A stretch of 64,000 bases of DNA from CAZHNW01 sp942491575 (GTDB lineage Bacteria > Spirochaetota > UBA4802 > UBA5550), in NCBI GenBank assembly GCA_942491575.1, contig CALOBT010000031.1, positions 1,240,001 through 1,304,000 on the forward strand, written 5' to 3'. The notes beneath the pieces were generated by a model that was given only the letters and a program-made list of their open reading frames with translations, ran no database searches and was not told where the DNA came from. Numbering within the stretch: position 1 is the stretch's first letter; every line of letters begins with the position of its first letter. Below are positions 54,094-62,984 of the stretch, one piece after another. The position numbers and the translations under genes were made by a program.

Positions 54094-54456
54094 TTATTTT
54101 GCTGATGTTGTAATTGTAAAGATATTGGTAGAACCCTCTGACAGAACAGCATTATTGGAGGAAGAATCTCCTACATCAACATTGGCTGCAACAAATCCAT
54201 TACCATCAGGGTCATAAGTACATTCCACATAGCCATCAAGGACATTTGGTTTTTTGGTACTGCTTGTAGCACTGGCCGTCACAATCTCAGATCCCCAGTC
54301 TAAATCGGGTGTCCCACCATCAGTTTCACTCCAGGTGATTTCACTAACAGGGTTTGAAGCATTACCATTTTCCCATCCAAGTTCAGTATCGTCACTTCCA
54401 AAACATCCCGCAAAAAGTATAGGCAGGGCAACCAACAATATTGCCAGTTTTTTCAT
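54094..54456 (-). CDS. Small lipoprotein, unknown function
   Basis: A 120-residue protein with signal MKKLAILLVALPILFAGCF, lipobox FAGC, Cys 18. The mature 100 residues are acidic and Ser/Thr-rich (TWSETDGGTPDLDWGSEIV) and contain no known domain. GGAGGAAAAGAC lies before the start as ribosome site. Same direction as the gene at 53191, with the inverted repeat between them. Confidence 0.68.
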   Translation of the reverse strand: MKKLAILLVALPILFAGCFGSDDTELGWENGNASNPVSEITWSETDGGTPDLDWGSEIVTASATSSTKKPNVLDGYVECTYDPDGNGFVAANVDVGDSSSNNAVLSEGSTNIFTITTSAK

Positions 54457-54641
54457 TGTCTTTTCCTCCGAAAAATATGTTTTTTTTAACGTCCCCTATA
54501 ATATAACGAAAAAAATTGATGCGTCAAGGGATTATTCTGAGATATTATGTCCTTCTCCGTGGCAAAACTCATTGACGGAGCCTTGAATAGTATACACATT
54601 TAAAAATGATAATTGCTCTATTTTGTCAAAATCAGAATATA

Positions 54642-54694
54642 GAGGCTCAGAGCCCTGTTTTTAAGATTTTCTTAAAAACAGGGCTCTGAGCCTC
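54642..54694. repeat. Perfect 25-bp hairpin built on GGCTCAGAGCC
   Basis: Left arm 54642-54666 starts GAGGCTCAGAGCCCTG and right arm 54670-54694 is its exact complement, with a TTT loop. It contains one GGCTCAGAGCC (54644) and one GGCTCTGAGCC (54682). It lies in the 366-base gap between two divergent genes, far from either, so it is not a simple gene terminator. Nothing else is recognised in 54457-54822. Confidence 0.9.
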
Positions 54695-54822
54695 ACAAAT
54701 AAATGTATTTCAGTAAAAAAAATGATTTCATTCAAATGGTGTTGTTATAAACTCAGTGATTCCGTGGCAGAAAAGTTCAGTAATTTAAGAAAATTTGCCA
54801 TATCAGCAGAATGGACAGAATC

Positions 54823-55440
54823 ATGAAAAACAAACTCCTGTGCGTTATCCTGGTCTTTGGCGCATCGATTTTAACCGCAAAGACAACTCCCTTTGCTGAA
54901 ATACTGGTCATCAACCCCGATGGCACTGAAAAGGGGGGCGTGTGGGGGGAAGTCATGGCGGCGCGTGACCTCTATCTCTGGGGGCGCTCCGTGGGGCTCT
55001 TCCTTCTGCCGGATAAACTTCCCGTAAAGGACGACCATGCAGCGGTTATTCACCGTGACGGAACCCTTGTAAAAATGGATAATCTCCACCCGGGGAAAAG
55101 ATATTTTCTCCATATTGATGTCGTTGCATTTAGAAATCCCGATAAAAAGGATATCTCCTCCAGGCTGGAAGTCACTGTCCAATGTACCTCCCTGGGGAGC
55201 AAACTGCTTGCGGATATTCGCTTTAACGATATTGAAGAGGGGGGGATCCCGGTATTGCAGATTCCCTACGCCTGCACTCATACCGGTACTATAGAGATTC
55301 TACTGAGGGAGCATTCTAACCGGAAAGTGACCTGGGCAATCTGGGACATGGTTCTGGCCACTGAGAATAAACTTCCCCCGAAAATAAAAATTCCCGTGTC
55401 GAAAAAAAAGCTTGAAATCAGAGACCGTCTGCGGGAATAG
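54823..55440 (+). CDS. Exported protein of unknown function
   Basis: A 205-residue protein from ATG 54823 (MKNKLLCVILVFGASILTAKT, a Sec signal); ATG 54811 is an alternative four codons earlier. The mature part has two beta-rich stretches, EILVINPDGTEKGGVWGEVM and YFLHIDVVAFRNPDKKDISS, with no family I recognise. It ends about 50 bases before the promoter of the zinc-ribbon/uvrA operon. A string AATAAACTTCCCCC occurs in its codons at 55366. Confidence 0.65.
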   Translation: MKNKLLCVILVFGASILTAKTTPFAEILVINPDGTEKGGVWGEVMAARDLYLWGRSVGLFLLPDKLPVKDDHAAVIHRDGTLVKMDNLHPGKRYFLHIDVVAFRNPDKKDISSRLEVTVQCTSLGSKLLADIRFNDIEEGGIPVLQIPYACTHTGTIEILLREHSNRKVTWAIWDMVLATENKLPPKIKIPVSKKKLEIRDRLRE

Positions 55441-55491
55441 GCACTATGGATGAAATAACCTTTTAAATTTTTCTTTTTTTAAATTTTTTTT

Positions 55492-55521
55492 TTGACAAAT
55501 TTTCCATACTTTTTGTACCTT
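55492..55521 (+). promoter_or_regulatory. Promoter of the zinc-ribbon/uvrA operon
   Basis: TTGACA (55492-55497), 18 bases, TACCTT (55516-55521). An AGGTG lies before the ATG at 55566. No LexA-like operator could be recognised. Confidence 0.55.
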
Positions 55522-55565
55522 GATTTCATCTAATGAATTATTTATCAAAAAGAGCAGGTGACGAC

Positions 55566-55874
55566 ATGACCCAGGATTCTGATAACATGGAAAAAGAATA
55601 CGACGATCAGGTCTACGAAGACGAATATTACGAAGAGAATTACGACGAAGAAGAACTTGAAGAAGATGAAAAAATCAAGGATGATGATTCCGATGATGAT
55701 GACGAAGTAGAGGAAAAACATATCCATTTGAGTTTTGCCTGTGAGGACTGTGACTATCGATGGGACGATGTCATTGTAAAAATCAAGGGCGGAAATCTTG
55801 AAGATGAAGGGGATGATGATTACTCCGATGTTGCGTGCCCAATGTGCGGATCGATGAATGTTGAACAGATATGA
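55566..55874 (+). CDS. Acidic zinc-ribbon protein coupled to uvrA
   Basis: A 102-residue protein from ATG 55566. The first 50 residues are almost all Asp, Glu and Tyr (YEEN, EEELEEDEKI, DDDSDDDDEVEE). The rest is a four-cysteine zinc ribbon: FACEDCDYRWDDV and ACPMCGSMNVEQI (CxxC ... CxxC). It resembles no named repair factor. Its TGA overlaps the uvrA ATG in ATGA, so it is translationally coupled to uvrA. An acidic tail plus zinc ribbon suggests a DNA mimic or adaptor, which is only a guess. Confidence 0.78.
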   Translation: MTQDSDNMEKEYDDQVYEDEYYEENYDEEELEEDEKIKDDDSDDDDEVEEKHIHLSFACEDCDYRWDDVIVKIKGGNLEDEGDDDYSDVACPMCGSMNVEQI

Positions 55875-58693
55875 GCAAAAGCATTACGATCAAGGGGGCA
55901 CGGGAGCATAACCTTAAAAATATTTCACTTGAAATACCCCGTGATAAACTTGTCGTAATAACAGGGCTTTCCGGTTCCGGAAAGTCCTCTCTTGCTTTTG
56001 ATACCATTTACGCGGAGGGACAGCGCCGATATGTTGAATCCCTTTCCGCATATGCGCGCCAGTTTCTCGGCCTGATGGAAAAGCCGGATGTCGATTATAT
56101 CGATGGGCTTTCCCCGGCAATTTCCATCGAACAGAAAACAACCCACCGTAACCCCCGGTCGACTGTCGGTACCGTTACTGAGATATATGATTACTTTCGT
56201 CTCCTTTATGCCCGTATCGGTGTCCCCTACTGTCATAAATGCGGGAAAAAGATTTCTTCCCAGTCCATTGATCAGATTGTCGAATCCCTCATGACCATGA
56301 GAAGCGGCACCAAACTGCAGGTCCTCGCCCCGATAGTCAGGGGCAGAAAGGGGGAACACCACGACAAACTGGAGGAGGCGAGGAAACAGGGTTTTGTCCG
56401 GGTCAGAATCGATGGAGAAATGCGCACCCTCGATGAAGATATTTCTCTCGAAAAAAATAAAAAGCATACCATAGAAATTATAATAGACCGTATCGCCATT
56501 AAAGATGGCATCCGCCCACGGTTGACTGATTCTATTGAAACCGCCCTGGACGTTGCCGAGGGATTGATAGTGATTCTGACGAAAGATGAAGAGAAACTTT
56601 TCTCCACGCAGCTTTCATGTCCCGACTGTCATATTTCTATTCCAGAACTTTCTCCGCGGATGTTTTCCTTCAACAGCCCCTATGGCGCCTGCGATAAATG
56701 CGGTGGCCTCGGTTTTATCATGCAGTTTGATCCAGAGCGCATAATTAGCGATCCTGACAAATCTCTATATGACGGGGTGCTGGAAGTCTGGGGCAAAACC
56801 ACCAGTTACTGGTACATCGAGCAGATCCAGTCTCTTGAGCGTGCCCTGAACTTCGACGGACATACTCCCTGGAAGAACCTACCGAAAAAGGTAAAGGATG
56901 TTATCCTTTACGGTTCAGGGGGCAATAAAGTAGATTTCAGTGTGAAGCGCCCCGACTCGGAGTTTCGATTTACCCGCTCCTTTGAGGGGGTGCTCCCCAA
57001 TCTTGAGCGGCGCTACCGTGAGACGAAATCTGATGAAATGCGGGACTGGATGGAAGGCTACATGGCCAACCAGGTCTGCGACGACTGCGGCGGCAAACGT
57101 CTGAAACCGGAAAGCCTCGCAGTAAAGGTTGCGGGCCGGCCAATAGACGAAATCACCGCATTGTCAATCCGTGAAGGACATAAATTTTTCTCCAATATAA
57201 AGCTGAACCCTACGGAAGAAAAGATTTCCAAACAGGTGCTGAAGGAAATATGCACACGCCTGAAATTTTTAAATGACGTCGGTATCGATTACCTGACACT
57301 TGATCGTACCGCGGGGACACTTTCCGGAGGGGAATCCCAGCGGATCCGCCTCGCCACTCAGATAGGATCCGCCCTGACAGGTGTTCTCTACGTACTGGAT
57401 GAACCGAGCATCGGTCTTCATCAGCGTGACAACCAGAAACTCCTGGCGACCCTCAAGCATATGCGTGATCTTGGAAACACCGTTATTGTGGTGGAACATG
57501 ATGAAGAGACAATCGAAGAGGCGGATTACGTAATTGACCTCGGTCCCGGCGCGGGGCTTCACGGGGGATATGTAGTCTGTACCGGTACTCCCGATGAGAT
57601 CGCGGAATGTGAAGACTCACCCACTGGGGATTACCTTTCAGGCAGAAAAAGTATTCCAGTGCCGGCACAGCGGCGTGAGCCCAGGGGCTTCATCGAAGTG
57701 AGAGGGGCCAGGGAGCATAATCTTAAAAATCTGAACGTCAGGTTTCCCCTGGGGACATTTACAACTGTTACGGGGGTTTCAGGTTCGGGGAAGTCTACTC
57801 TTACTATTGATATTCTATATAAGGCACTCTCTAATCTCCTGATGCGCTCCAAGGAGTATCCCGGGGATTTTGATACCATAGAAGGCCTCAAGCAGGTTGA
57901 CAAGGTCATTGATATCGATCAGTCTCCCATTGGGCGCACACCCCGTTCCAATGCCGCCACCTATACGGGTATGTTTACACCAATTCGGGAACTCTTTGCC
58001 AGGCTTCCCGAATCGAAGGTGCGGGGATACAAGCCGGGAAGATTTTCCTTTAATGTCTCCGGGGGACGCTGCGAGTCATGTCAGGGTGACGGCGTCAAAA
58101 AAATTGAAATGCATTTTCTTCCCGATGTGTATATTACCTGTGAGGTATGTAAAGGGAGACGATATAATCATGAGACCCTTGAAATCCGTTTCAAGGGGAA
58201 GAACATTTATGAAATTCTGGACATGACAGTTGAAGAGGCACTGGAATTTTTCGACAGCATTCCAGCGGTAAAGAACCGTCTCAATACACTGAACCGTGTA
58301 GGCCTCGGGTATATTAAACTGGGACAGCCCGCTACAACTCTCTCCGGCGGTGAGGCTCAACGGGTAAAGCTCGCCACGGAACTTTCCAAAAGGGCTACGG
58401 GGAAAACCCTTTACATTCTGGATGAACCTACAACTGGACTTCACTTTGCGGATATTCAGAAATTGATCGAAGTCCTCAACGATCTTGTTGACAAGGGGAA
58501 CAGTGTAATTGTCATCGAGCATAACCTCGACGTAATCAAAACTGCAGACTGGATTATCGATCTGGGTCCGGAAGGTGGTGACGACGGGGGAGAGGTCCTT
58601 GCAGAGGGGATTCCCGAAGATGTCGCACGCATTAAGGAATCATATACGGGGCAGTTTTTAAAAAAGGCTTTAAAAGTAAAAAAGAAAAAATAA
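55871..58693 (+). CDS. uvrA: Excinuclease ABC subunit A
   Basis: A 940-residue UvrA of normal length, the damage-sensing ATPase of nucleotide excision repair. The first ATP site is VVITGLSGSGKSSLAFDTIY (about 29-48), with SAYARQFLGLMEKPDVDYI. Zinc modules: CHKCGKKIS, CPDCH ... CDKCGG, and in the second half CESCQGDGVKK ... CEVCKGRRYN. Signatures LSGGESQRIRLATQIG and LSGGEAQRVKLATELS, Walker B VLDEPSIGLHQRD and ILDEPTTGLHFAD, and HxxD switches (VEHDEETI, IEHNLDVI). It follows the zinc-ribbon gene in one operon; uvrB is not in the window. Confidence 0.98.
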   Translation: MSKSITIKGAREHNLKNISLEIPRDKLVVITGLSGSGKSSLAFDTIYAEGQRRYVESLSAYARQFLGLMEKPDVDYIDGLSPAISIEQKTTHRNPRSTVGTVTEIYDYFRLLYARIGVPYCHKCGKKISSQSIDQIVESLMTMRSGTKLQVLAPIVRGRKGEHHDKLEEARKQGFVRVRIDGEMRTLDEDISLEKNKKHTIEIIIDRIAIKDGIRPRLTDSIETALDVAEGLIVILTKDEEKLFSTQLSCPDCHISIPELSPRMFSFNSPYGACDKCGGLGFIMQFDPERIISDPDKSLYDGVLEVWGKTTSYWYIEQIQSLERALNFDGHTPWKNLPKKVKDVILYGSGGNKVDFSVKRPDSEFRFTRSFEGVLPNLERRYRETKSDEMRDWMEGYMANQVCDDCGGKRLKPESLAVKVAGRPIDEITALSIREGHKFFSNIKLNPTEEKISKQVLKEICTRLKFLNDVGIDYLTLDRTAGTLSGGESQRIRLATQIGSALTGVLYVLDEPSIGLHQRDNQKLLATLKHMRDLGNTVIVVEHDEETIEEADYVIDLGPGAGLHGGYVVCTGTPDEIAECEDSPTGDYLSGRKSIPVPAQRREPRGFIEVRGAREHNLKNLNVRFPLGTFTTVTGVSGSGKSTLTIDILYKALSNLLMRSKEYPGDFDTIEGLKQVDKVIDIDQSPIGRTPRSNAATYTGMFTPIRELFARLPESKVRGYKPGRFSFNVSGGRCESCQGDGVKKIEMHFLPDVYITCEVCKGRRYNHETLEIRFKGKNIYEILDMTVEEALEFFDSIPAVKNRLNTLNRVGLGYIKLGQPATTLSGGEAQRVKLATELSKRATGKTLYILDEPTTGLHFADIQKLIEVLNDLVDKGNSVIVIEHNLDVIKTADWIIDLGPEGGDDGGEVLAEGIPEDVARIKESYTGQFLKKALKVKKKK

Positions 58694-58699
58694 CCCGTA

Positions 58700-59161
58700 T
58701 CAGCCCTTCATAAACCTGTTAACACTCTCTTCAATGATATCGGCTTTCAACTGCGGTGACATCTTCAGCAGCCGCCGAAGCCCCTTTAGAATTTTATCTC
58801 GATACTCCAGGGATGTTTCAAAAATATGAATTCCGTTATTCATATCTGCTTCGATAATTTTTGTCTGTTTTACCGGTATCCTGATACCGAGGAGGGGGCC
58901 CCGTATAAGGAGCAGCTGCTGGTGATTGATGCAGCTGATTGAAAGTTTATCGCAGCCGATTTCAAGACGCCGGAGTATTCGGTACCGGAAATAATCTTCA
59001 TCTTCATTTGATAGCCATTTTGCCGGATTATCCGTTACCTGAACTGCAATTCGTTGATCCTCTTTGGACTCGAGCACCCTGATATAGGTATTGTTGAATT
59101 TATAAGCAGAGAGGAGTTCGGAGAGTGCCTCTTCCGGTAGTTTTTTTTTATTTTTTTCCAT
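58700..59161 (-). CDS. Hypothetical cytoplasmic protein
   Basis: A 153-residue protein without signal peptide or membrane helix. EEALSELLSAYKFNNTYIRV and QRIAVQVTDNPAKWLSNEDE start it, YRILRRLEIGCDKLSISCIN follows, and a basic helix KILKGLRRLLKMSPQLKADI ends it. No family recognised. It converges on uvrA with only six bases between the stops. The AT-rich 150 bases upstream (59162-59312) hold no gene. Confidence 0.6.
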   Translation of the reverse strand: MEKNKKKLPEEALSELLSAYKFNNTYIRVLESKEDQRIAVQVTDNPAKWLSNEDEDYFRYRILRRLEIGCDKLSISCINHQQLLLIRGPLLGIRIPVKQTKIIEADMNNGIHIFETSLEYRDKILKGLRRLLKMSPQLKADIIEESVNRFMKG

Positions 59162-59312
59162 AACCTGTATCGAAATCTACTGTTTATAGTTTTTATTGTT
59201 CAGTTGATTTGCCACTGAGTCACAGGGACTCCGGGAAATGATGCATTTTCACATTTATGACATTAAAGATTGAAATTGCAAGGAATTTTTAGGAGTGGAG
59301 CAGGGGGAAAAT

Positions 59313-60035
59313 TTAGGAAACCTGTACCAGGATTACCGTGGCATTGTCGTCCCCTCCAAGCTGGAGGGCGGTTTTAATTATCTCTTCTGATCGTTTCTGG
59401 AGAGAGATTTTTTTCCGTAAAATTTTTCTTAAATATTTTTCATCCATTTCTCCATGGACACCATCGGTGCAGAGGAGAAATATGTCCCCGGGGAGAATAT
59501 CGCCTTCCACATGATCTGTTTCAACAGACTCTTCCGTTCCGATGGCACGGCTGATGACATTGCGTTCCGGATGCTTTCGAGCCTCCTTTTCAGTAATTAT
59601 CCCTGAATCAACCAGAGTCTGAACATGGGAATGGTCCCGGGTAACCTGCAGGAGTTTTCCCTTTCTGAGGATGTAGGCGCGGCTATCCCCAGCCCAGCCT
59701 ATATGGTAGCGGTTATCCTTCAGGATGCAGATGACCGCGGTGGTTCCCATAATTTTTGCTTCGTCTTCTGATCTGGAGAGACGGTAAATAATATCGTTGG
59801 CTGCACTTACCGCCTCGGAAATTGCGTCCCGGATAAATGATGTTTTCTTCCTTTCAACGAGGCGTGAGAGAACCTCTTCTACAAAGGTTATACTCGCCAC
59901 ATCTCCACGGTGGTGGCCTCCCATGCCGTCTGCGACGATGAAGATTCCCTCCTCGTTGTGGAGGGCGAAGGAATCTTCATTCCGCTCACGTTTTCCCCTG
60001 TGGGTAATGGAGGCTGATGTAAGTGTCATCCCCAT
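59313..60035 (-). CDS. PP2C-family serine/threonine phosphatase
   Basis: A 240-residue PPM phosphatase that removes phosphate from Ser/Thr residues, with two metal ions. ERNEDSFALHNEEGIFIVADG holds the metal Asp residues (RNED and ADG), MGGHHRGDVAS motif 2, VICILKDNRYHIGWAGDSRAY and LCTDGVHGEMDEKYL the later ones, and GGDDNATVILVQVS the last. It starts seven bases from the end of the FHA gene upstream, so both are in one operon. It is the natural opponent of the kinase encoded at 60849. Confidence 0.94.
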   Translation of the reverse strand: MGMTLTSASITHRGKRERNEDSFALHNEEGIFIVADGMGGHHRGDVASITFVEEVLSRLVERKKTSFIRDAISEAVSAANDIIYRLSRSEDEAKIMGTTAVICILKDNRYHIGWAGDSRAYILRKGKLLQVTRDHSHVQTLVDSGIITEKEARKHPERNVISRAIGTEESVETDHVEGDILPGDIFLLCTDGVHGEMDEKYLRKILRKKISLQKRSEEIIKTALQLGGDDNATVILVQVS

Positions 60036-60042
60036 GGTGGAT

Positions 60043-60390
60043 TTATTTCAGCACCTTCAGCTCTGTCTTCCCCACCTGAATTACATCCCCCTTTCGCAAT
60101 TCGACTCGTTGTCCCGACTGGAGGGGATTCTTGTTAACGTATGTACCATTGGTGCTCCCCTTATCTTCCAGGTAAAGCTTTCCCCCAAGCTGCTCAATTA
60201 TGGCATGTTTACGGGACACCAGGGGGTCGTCGCTGATGACGATATCATTAATTTTATCTCTGCCTATTTTTATAATTTTGTTTACATCAATATCCTGGTT
60301 TTGAAAACGGATCCTGGTGCCGGTTTCGCCGCCTGATTTTAGCAGGTCTTTGCCTTCTTTTGCTCTTTTATAAACGGTATCGTCTGCCAT
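60043..60390 (-). CDS. FHA-domain protein
   Basis: A 115-residue protein consisting of one forkhead-associated domain that binds phosphothreonine peptides. KIIKIGRDKINDIVISDDPL (GR box), VSRKHAIIEQLGGKLYLEDKG (S-x-x-H) and STNGTYVNKNPL are the classical residues, near the middle of the protein. The first 35 residues are a polar extension with several Lys, possibly the kinase target. It sits upstream of the PP2C gene in an operon. Confidence 0.95.
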   Translation of the reverse strand: MADDTVYKRAKEGKDLLKSGGETGTRIRFQNQDIDVNKIIKIGRDKINDIVISDDPLVSRKHAIIEQLGGKLYLEDKGSTNGTYVNKNPLQSGQRVELRKGDVIQVGKTELKVLK

Positions 60391-60468
60391 TTTATTTTCC
60401 TCACATCCGGTTGTAACTTAGTTGCACATCTGCTGCTGCAGAAAAATGATTAGATCCTGTCTCTATAT

Positions 60469-60498
60469 AGAATAAAATATATATACCGGAACGGTCAA
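60469..60498 (-). promoter_or_regulatory. Possible promoter of the FHA-PP2C operon
   Basis: On the minus strand TTGACC (60498-60493), 18 bases, TATTCT (60474-60469), about 80 bases before the FHA start at 60390. Reasonable but not strong. Confidence 0.4.
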
Positions 60499-60546
60499 AT
60501 ATATTTTCAGTAACTTTTCAATAAGTCGTTGATGATTGATTTTAAG

Positions 60547-60682
60547 TCCCCTCCTGGGGGCAGCGTTTTCGGTACTGTACCTGTAAGAGTGCGGTCACGA
60601 TGACCGCCTGCAGGCACAAGTCAGGATTACTTAAAAAAACTGCCATCAACCTCATCGTGAGAACGCAGTTGGGGGGAGGATG
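60547..60682 (+). ncRNA. Possible structured RNA upstream of the kinase gene
   Basis: Nested stems can be drawn by eye: CCTCC (60550) with GGAGG (60675), GCGTT (60563) with AACGC (60662), CCTG (60580) with CAGG (60611), and the hairpin GCGGTCA-CGA-TGACCGC (60591-60607). The stretch is more GC-rich than its AT-rich flanks, which would fit a folded RNA of about 135 bases. I do not recognise the family. It could equally be a long leader element of the kinase gene. The rest of the gap 60391-60848 holds no gene. Confidence 0.3.
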
Positions 60683-60848
60683 TAATATCAGTTGAGTTTT
60701 TTAGAGTATTTTTACCGCTTTTGATTTTTATCTCATATAATGAATTCTTTTCTTGAAAGGAAAATGATGATTATATAGAATCATCTTTTCCGCTGGAATT
60801 GATTAATCTGACATGAACTGCGGAGTGAAAAATAGAAAATAAGAAGGT

Positions 60849-62687
60849 GTGTTTACCATGAAAATTAAAGAGTATCAGGTAGTCAAAGAAATCGGCAGCG
60901 GCGGAATGGGGAAGGTTTATCTTGCGGCACATCCTGATCTTCAGACACAAGTAATCCTGAAGGAACTTAAAGAGACGCATCGGGATTTTTCAGAACGCTT
61001 TAAGCGCGAAGCCAAAATAATGATGTCCCTGCGGCATGATAACATAGCCGCCTTTAATGATTTCTTTACATCCGAAGGGAAAAAATATATTGTCATGGAA
61101 TATGTCGATGGTGCCTCACTTGCAGATATCATTGACAAGAAAAAACGAATCGATCCCGCCATTGTTCTTTTAATAATGTACGAGGTCGCCCGGGGCCTCG
61201 CCTATTCCCACATGAAGAAGGTGCTGCACCGGGACTTGAAGCCTCATAATATTCTTATTTCGCGTAAGGGGGAAGTTAAGATCATCGATTTCGGAATCGC
61301 GTCCTCTATGGAGGAAGAAAAACCGAAGGATGACCGCACCGTCCAGGAGCTGACCCAGACGGGAATGATCATGGGTACTCCATCCTACATGTCACCGGAA
61401 CAAATCAGCGATATGAAACAGGTTTCTGAAAAATCAGACATCTATTCACTGGGAGTAATTCTTTACGAGATGCTGACGGGAGAACGCCTTTTCAGCAATG
61501 AGCTCTCAACAGTGGCAATGGCTGCCCGCCTGACAGAGGGATACAGGGCACAGGAGAGAACGGGGCGCTCATTCCCTGTTTTTTTTCAGGGCATTTTGAG
61601 AAAGGCACTCGAAGCCAATGCGGCAAAGCGGTACCGGAGCGTCTCCGCCGTCCAGAAAAAACTGGAAAAATTTATAAAGAGAATGGAAACCGGAGATATT
61701 AACCGCTGTATCGCAGAGTATGTTTTTAACGACCGTTTTGCCGAGGAAATGTCCCTGATGCGTCCCCTTTATTCTTCCTTTGTCGGCAGCTTCCGTGAAT
61801 CCGGGTGGCGCCGCGGGATCCTCTATGGTTCTACCGCCCTGGTCGTTATCGGCGCCATTTCCTGGGGGCTTTTTTTTACTGACTTGAAATATTCATTATT
61901 TATGAGAAAGGAGATGGGGGCCCTGGAGGTGCAGTATACACTTCCCCTCCCGAAAATTGCTAAACTTCCCGACCCGGAAAAATATCCGGGCCTTCACCAT
62001 CAGCGTGCTGAGGAAGCCGAGAAAAAACTCTACGGATTTATTGACCGCTGGTACCGGGACATGCTGCCGAATTTCAGGCTCAGAGCATGGCTCATCAGGC
62101 TGGATACAAAGAAAAACCGGAGGATATCCGCCGAAGAGATAACTCTCACACCGAAAAATTTTGTGATCCAGGGAGAAGAAGACTTTACCATTGACATCGG
62201 CAATGATTTGAAACTTGAAAGGAAGTTAAGGCTCGCAAGTACCAGGCTTTTCAGAAAAAAGGGAAATTACGCCGTGAAGATCCAGTTTAACAGTACCGCA
62301 TACTGGAGATATCTAAAGCTGGAACCCGTTGCACGCCAGGTTTCTGATCAGCTCGTGGAGATACCCTATTCGGATACACCGAAGGGGCAGGTCAGTTTCA
62401 GGTTCAATTTTACCGATGCCTGGACAGGAAAACCGGTTTCAGACGTGGAAGTAAAAATGCTCAGAAAAGTACGCGGCGCCATGCGCTGGTTGAAGTGGGA
62501 TGAACTCTCTAAAAACAAAAAATTTCTGGAGAGTCTCCATAACGGTCAGAATTACTATTTCATGTTCAGGCACCCTGATTGCAAACCCGGCAAAAGTATC
62601 AGGATTTTTGCCAGTAAGGATGACCGTGTGGTGAGCCTTGCGGCACAGCTGACGCCGTTGAAGAAACTTAAACCTGAGAAGAAATAA
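60849..62687 (+). CDS. Transmembrane serine/threonine protein kinase
   Basis: A 612-residue Hanks-type kinase. The kinase domain covers residues about 7-275: VVKEIGSGGMGKVYLAA (P-loop), VILKELKE (Lys 35), HRDLKPHNILIS (124-135), DFGIAS (144-149) and GTPSYMSPEQISDM. A single membrane helix lies near 320-342 (ILYGSTALVVIGAISWGLFF). The outer 270 residues carry no PASTA repeats but a beta-rich part ending YYFMFRHPDCKPGKSIR, a possible ligand domain. ATG 60858 is an in-frame alternative start. With FHA and PP2C proteins encoded divergently, it forms a phosphorylation module. Confidence 0.92.
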   Translation: MFTMKIKEYQVVKEIGSGGMGKVYLAAHPDLQTQVILKELKETHRDFSERFKREAKIMMSLRHDNIAAFNDFFTSEGKKYIVMEYVDGASLADIIDKKKRIDPAIVLLIMYEVARGLAYSHMKKVLHRDLKPHNILISRKGEVKIIDFGIASSMEEEKPKDDRTVQELTQTGMIMGTPSYMSPEQISDMKQVSEKSDIYSLGVILYEMLTGERLFSNELSTVAMAARLTEGYRAQERTGRSFPVFFQGILRKALEANAAKRYRSVSAVQKKLEKFIKRMETGDINRCIAEYVFNDRFAEEMSLMRPLYSSFVGSFRESGWRRGILYGSTALVVIGAISWGLFFTDLKYSLFMRKEMGALEVQYTLPLPKIAKLPDPEKYPGLHHQRAEEAEKKLYGFIDRWYRDMLPNFRLRAWLIRLDTKKNRRISAEEITLTPKNFVIQGEEDFTIDIGNDLKLERKLRLASTRLFRKKGNYAVKIQFNSTAYWRYLKLEPVARQVSDQLVEIPYSDTPKGQVSFRFNFTDAWTGKPVSDVEVKMLRKVRGAMRWLKWDELSKNKKFLESLHNGQNYYFMFRHPDCKPGKSIRIFASKDDRVVSLAAQLTPLKKLKPEKK

Positions 62688-62915
62688 TATACAGGGAAGA
62701 CAGTTATACAAAAGAAAATAGTCACAGAGGGTGTTCGTGAATGCACAGGTACGGCGATGCCAGGCCGGGCATTGTCAACAGCCCTGCAGATTTGTACCGA
62801 CCGTGGTTATTTTTCTTCTTTATTAAGTAATCATTCTCACTTCTTGCGTGACAGATACCAAATTTTCAGCTTTAAAAAGACATAATATCCGCCGATATAA
62901 CATATAAGGAAGTCA

Positions 62916-62936
62916 TCTCCCGGTTTTTCCGGGAGA
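62916..62936. promoter_or_regulatory. Hairpin in the leader of the TPR-NHL gene
   Basis: TCTCCCGG and CCGGGAGA form an 8-bp stem around TTTTT, 48 bases before the ATG at 62985. It could end kinase transcription or shape the leader of the next gene. The gap 62688-62984 has no convincing gene. Confidence 0.45.
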
Positions 62937-62984
62937 GCTTGATTTTCATCAATCTAATACGGGATTTCTCATTTGAGTAATAGT

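Noticed and set aside
54642..54694. The 25-bp hairpin as an ordinary rho-independent terminator
   Set aside because: It lies between the starts of two divergent genes, not after a stop, and has no U-tract outside the stem; its arms match the RAYT-flanking palindrome.
62688..62984. A short + frame reading GVRECTGTAMPGRALSTALQ in the gap after the kinase
   Set aside because: No start with a ribosome site and no resemblance to a known protein fragment.
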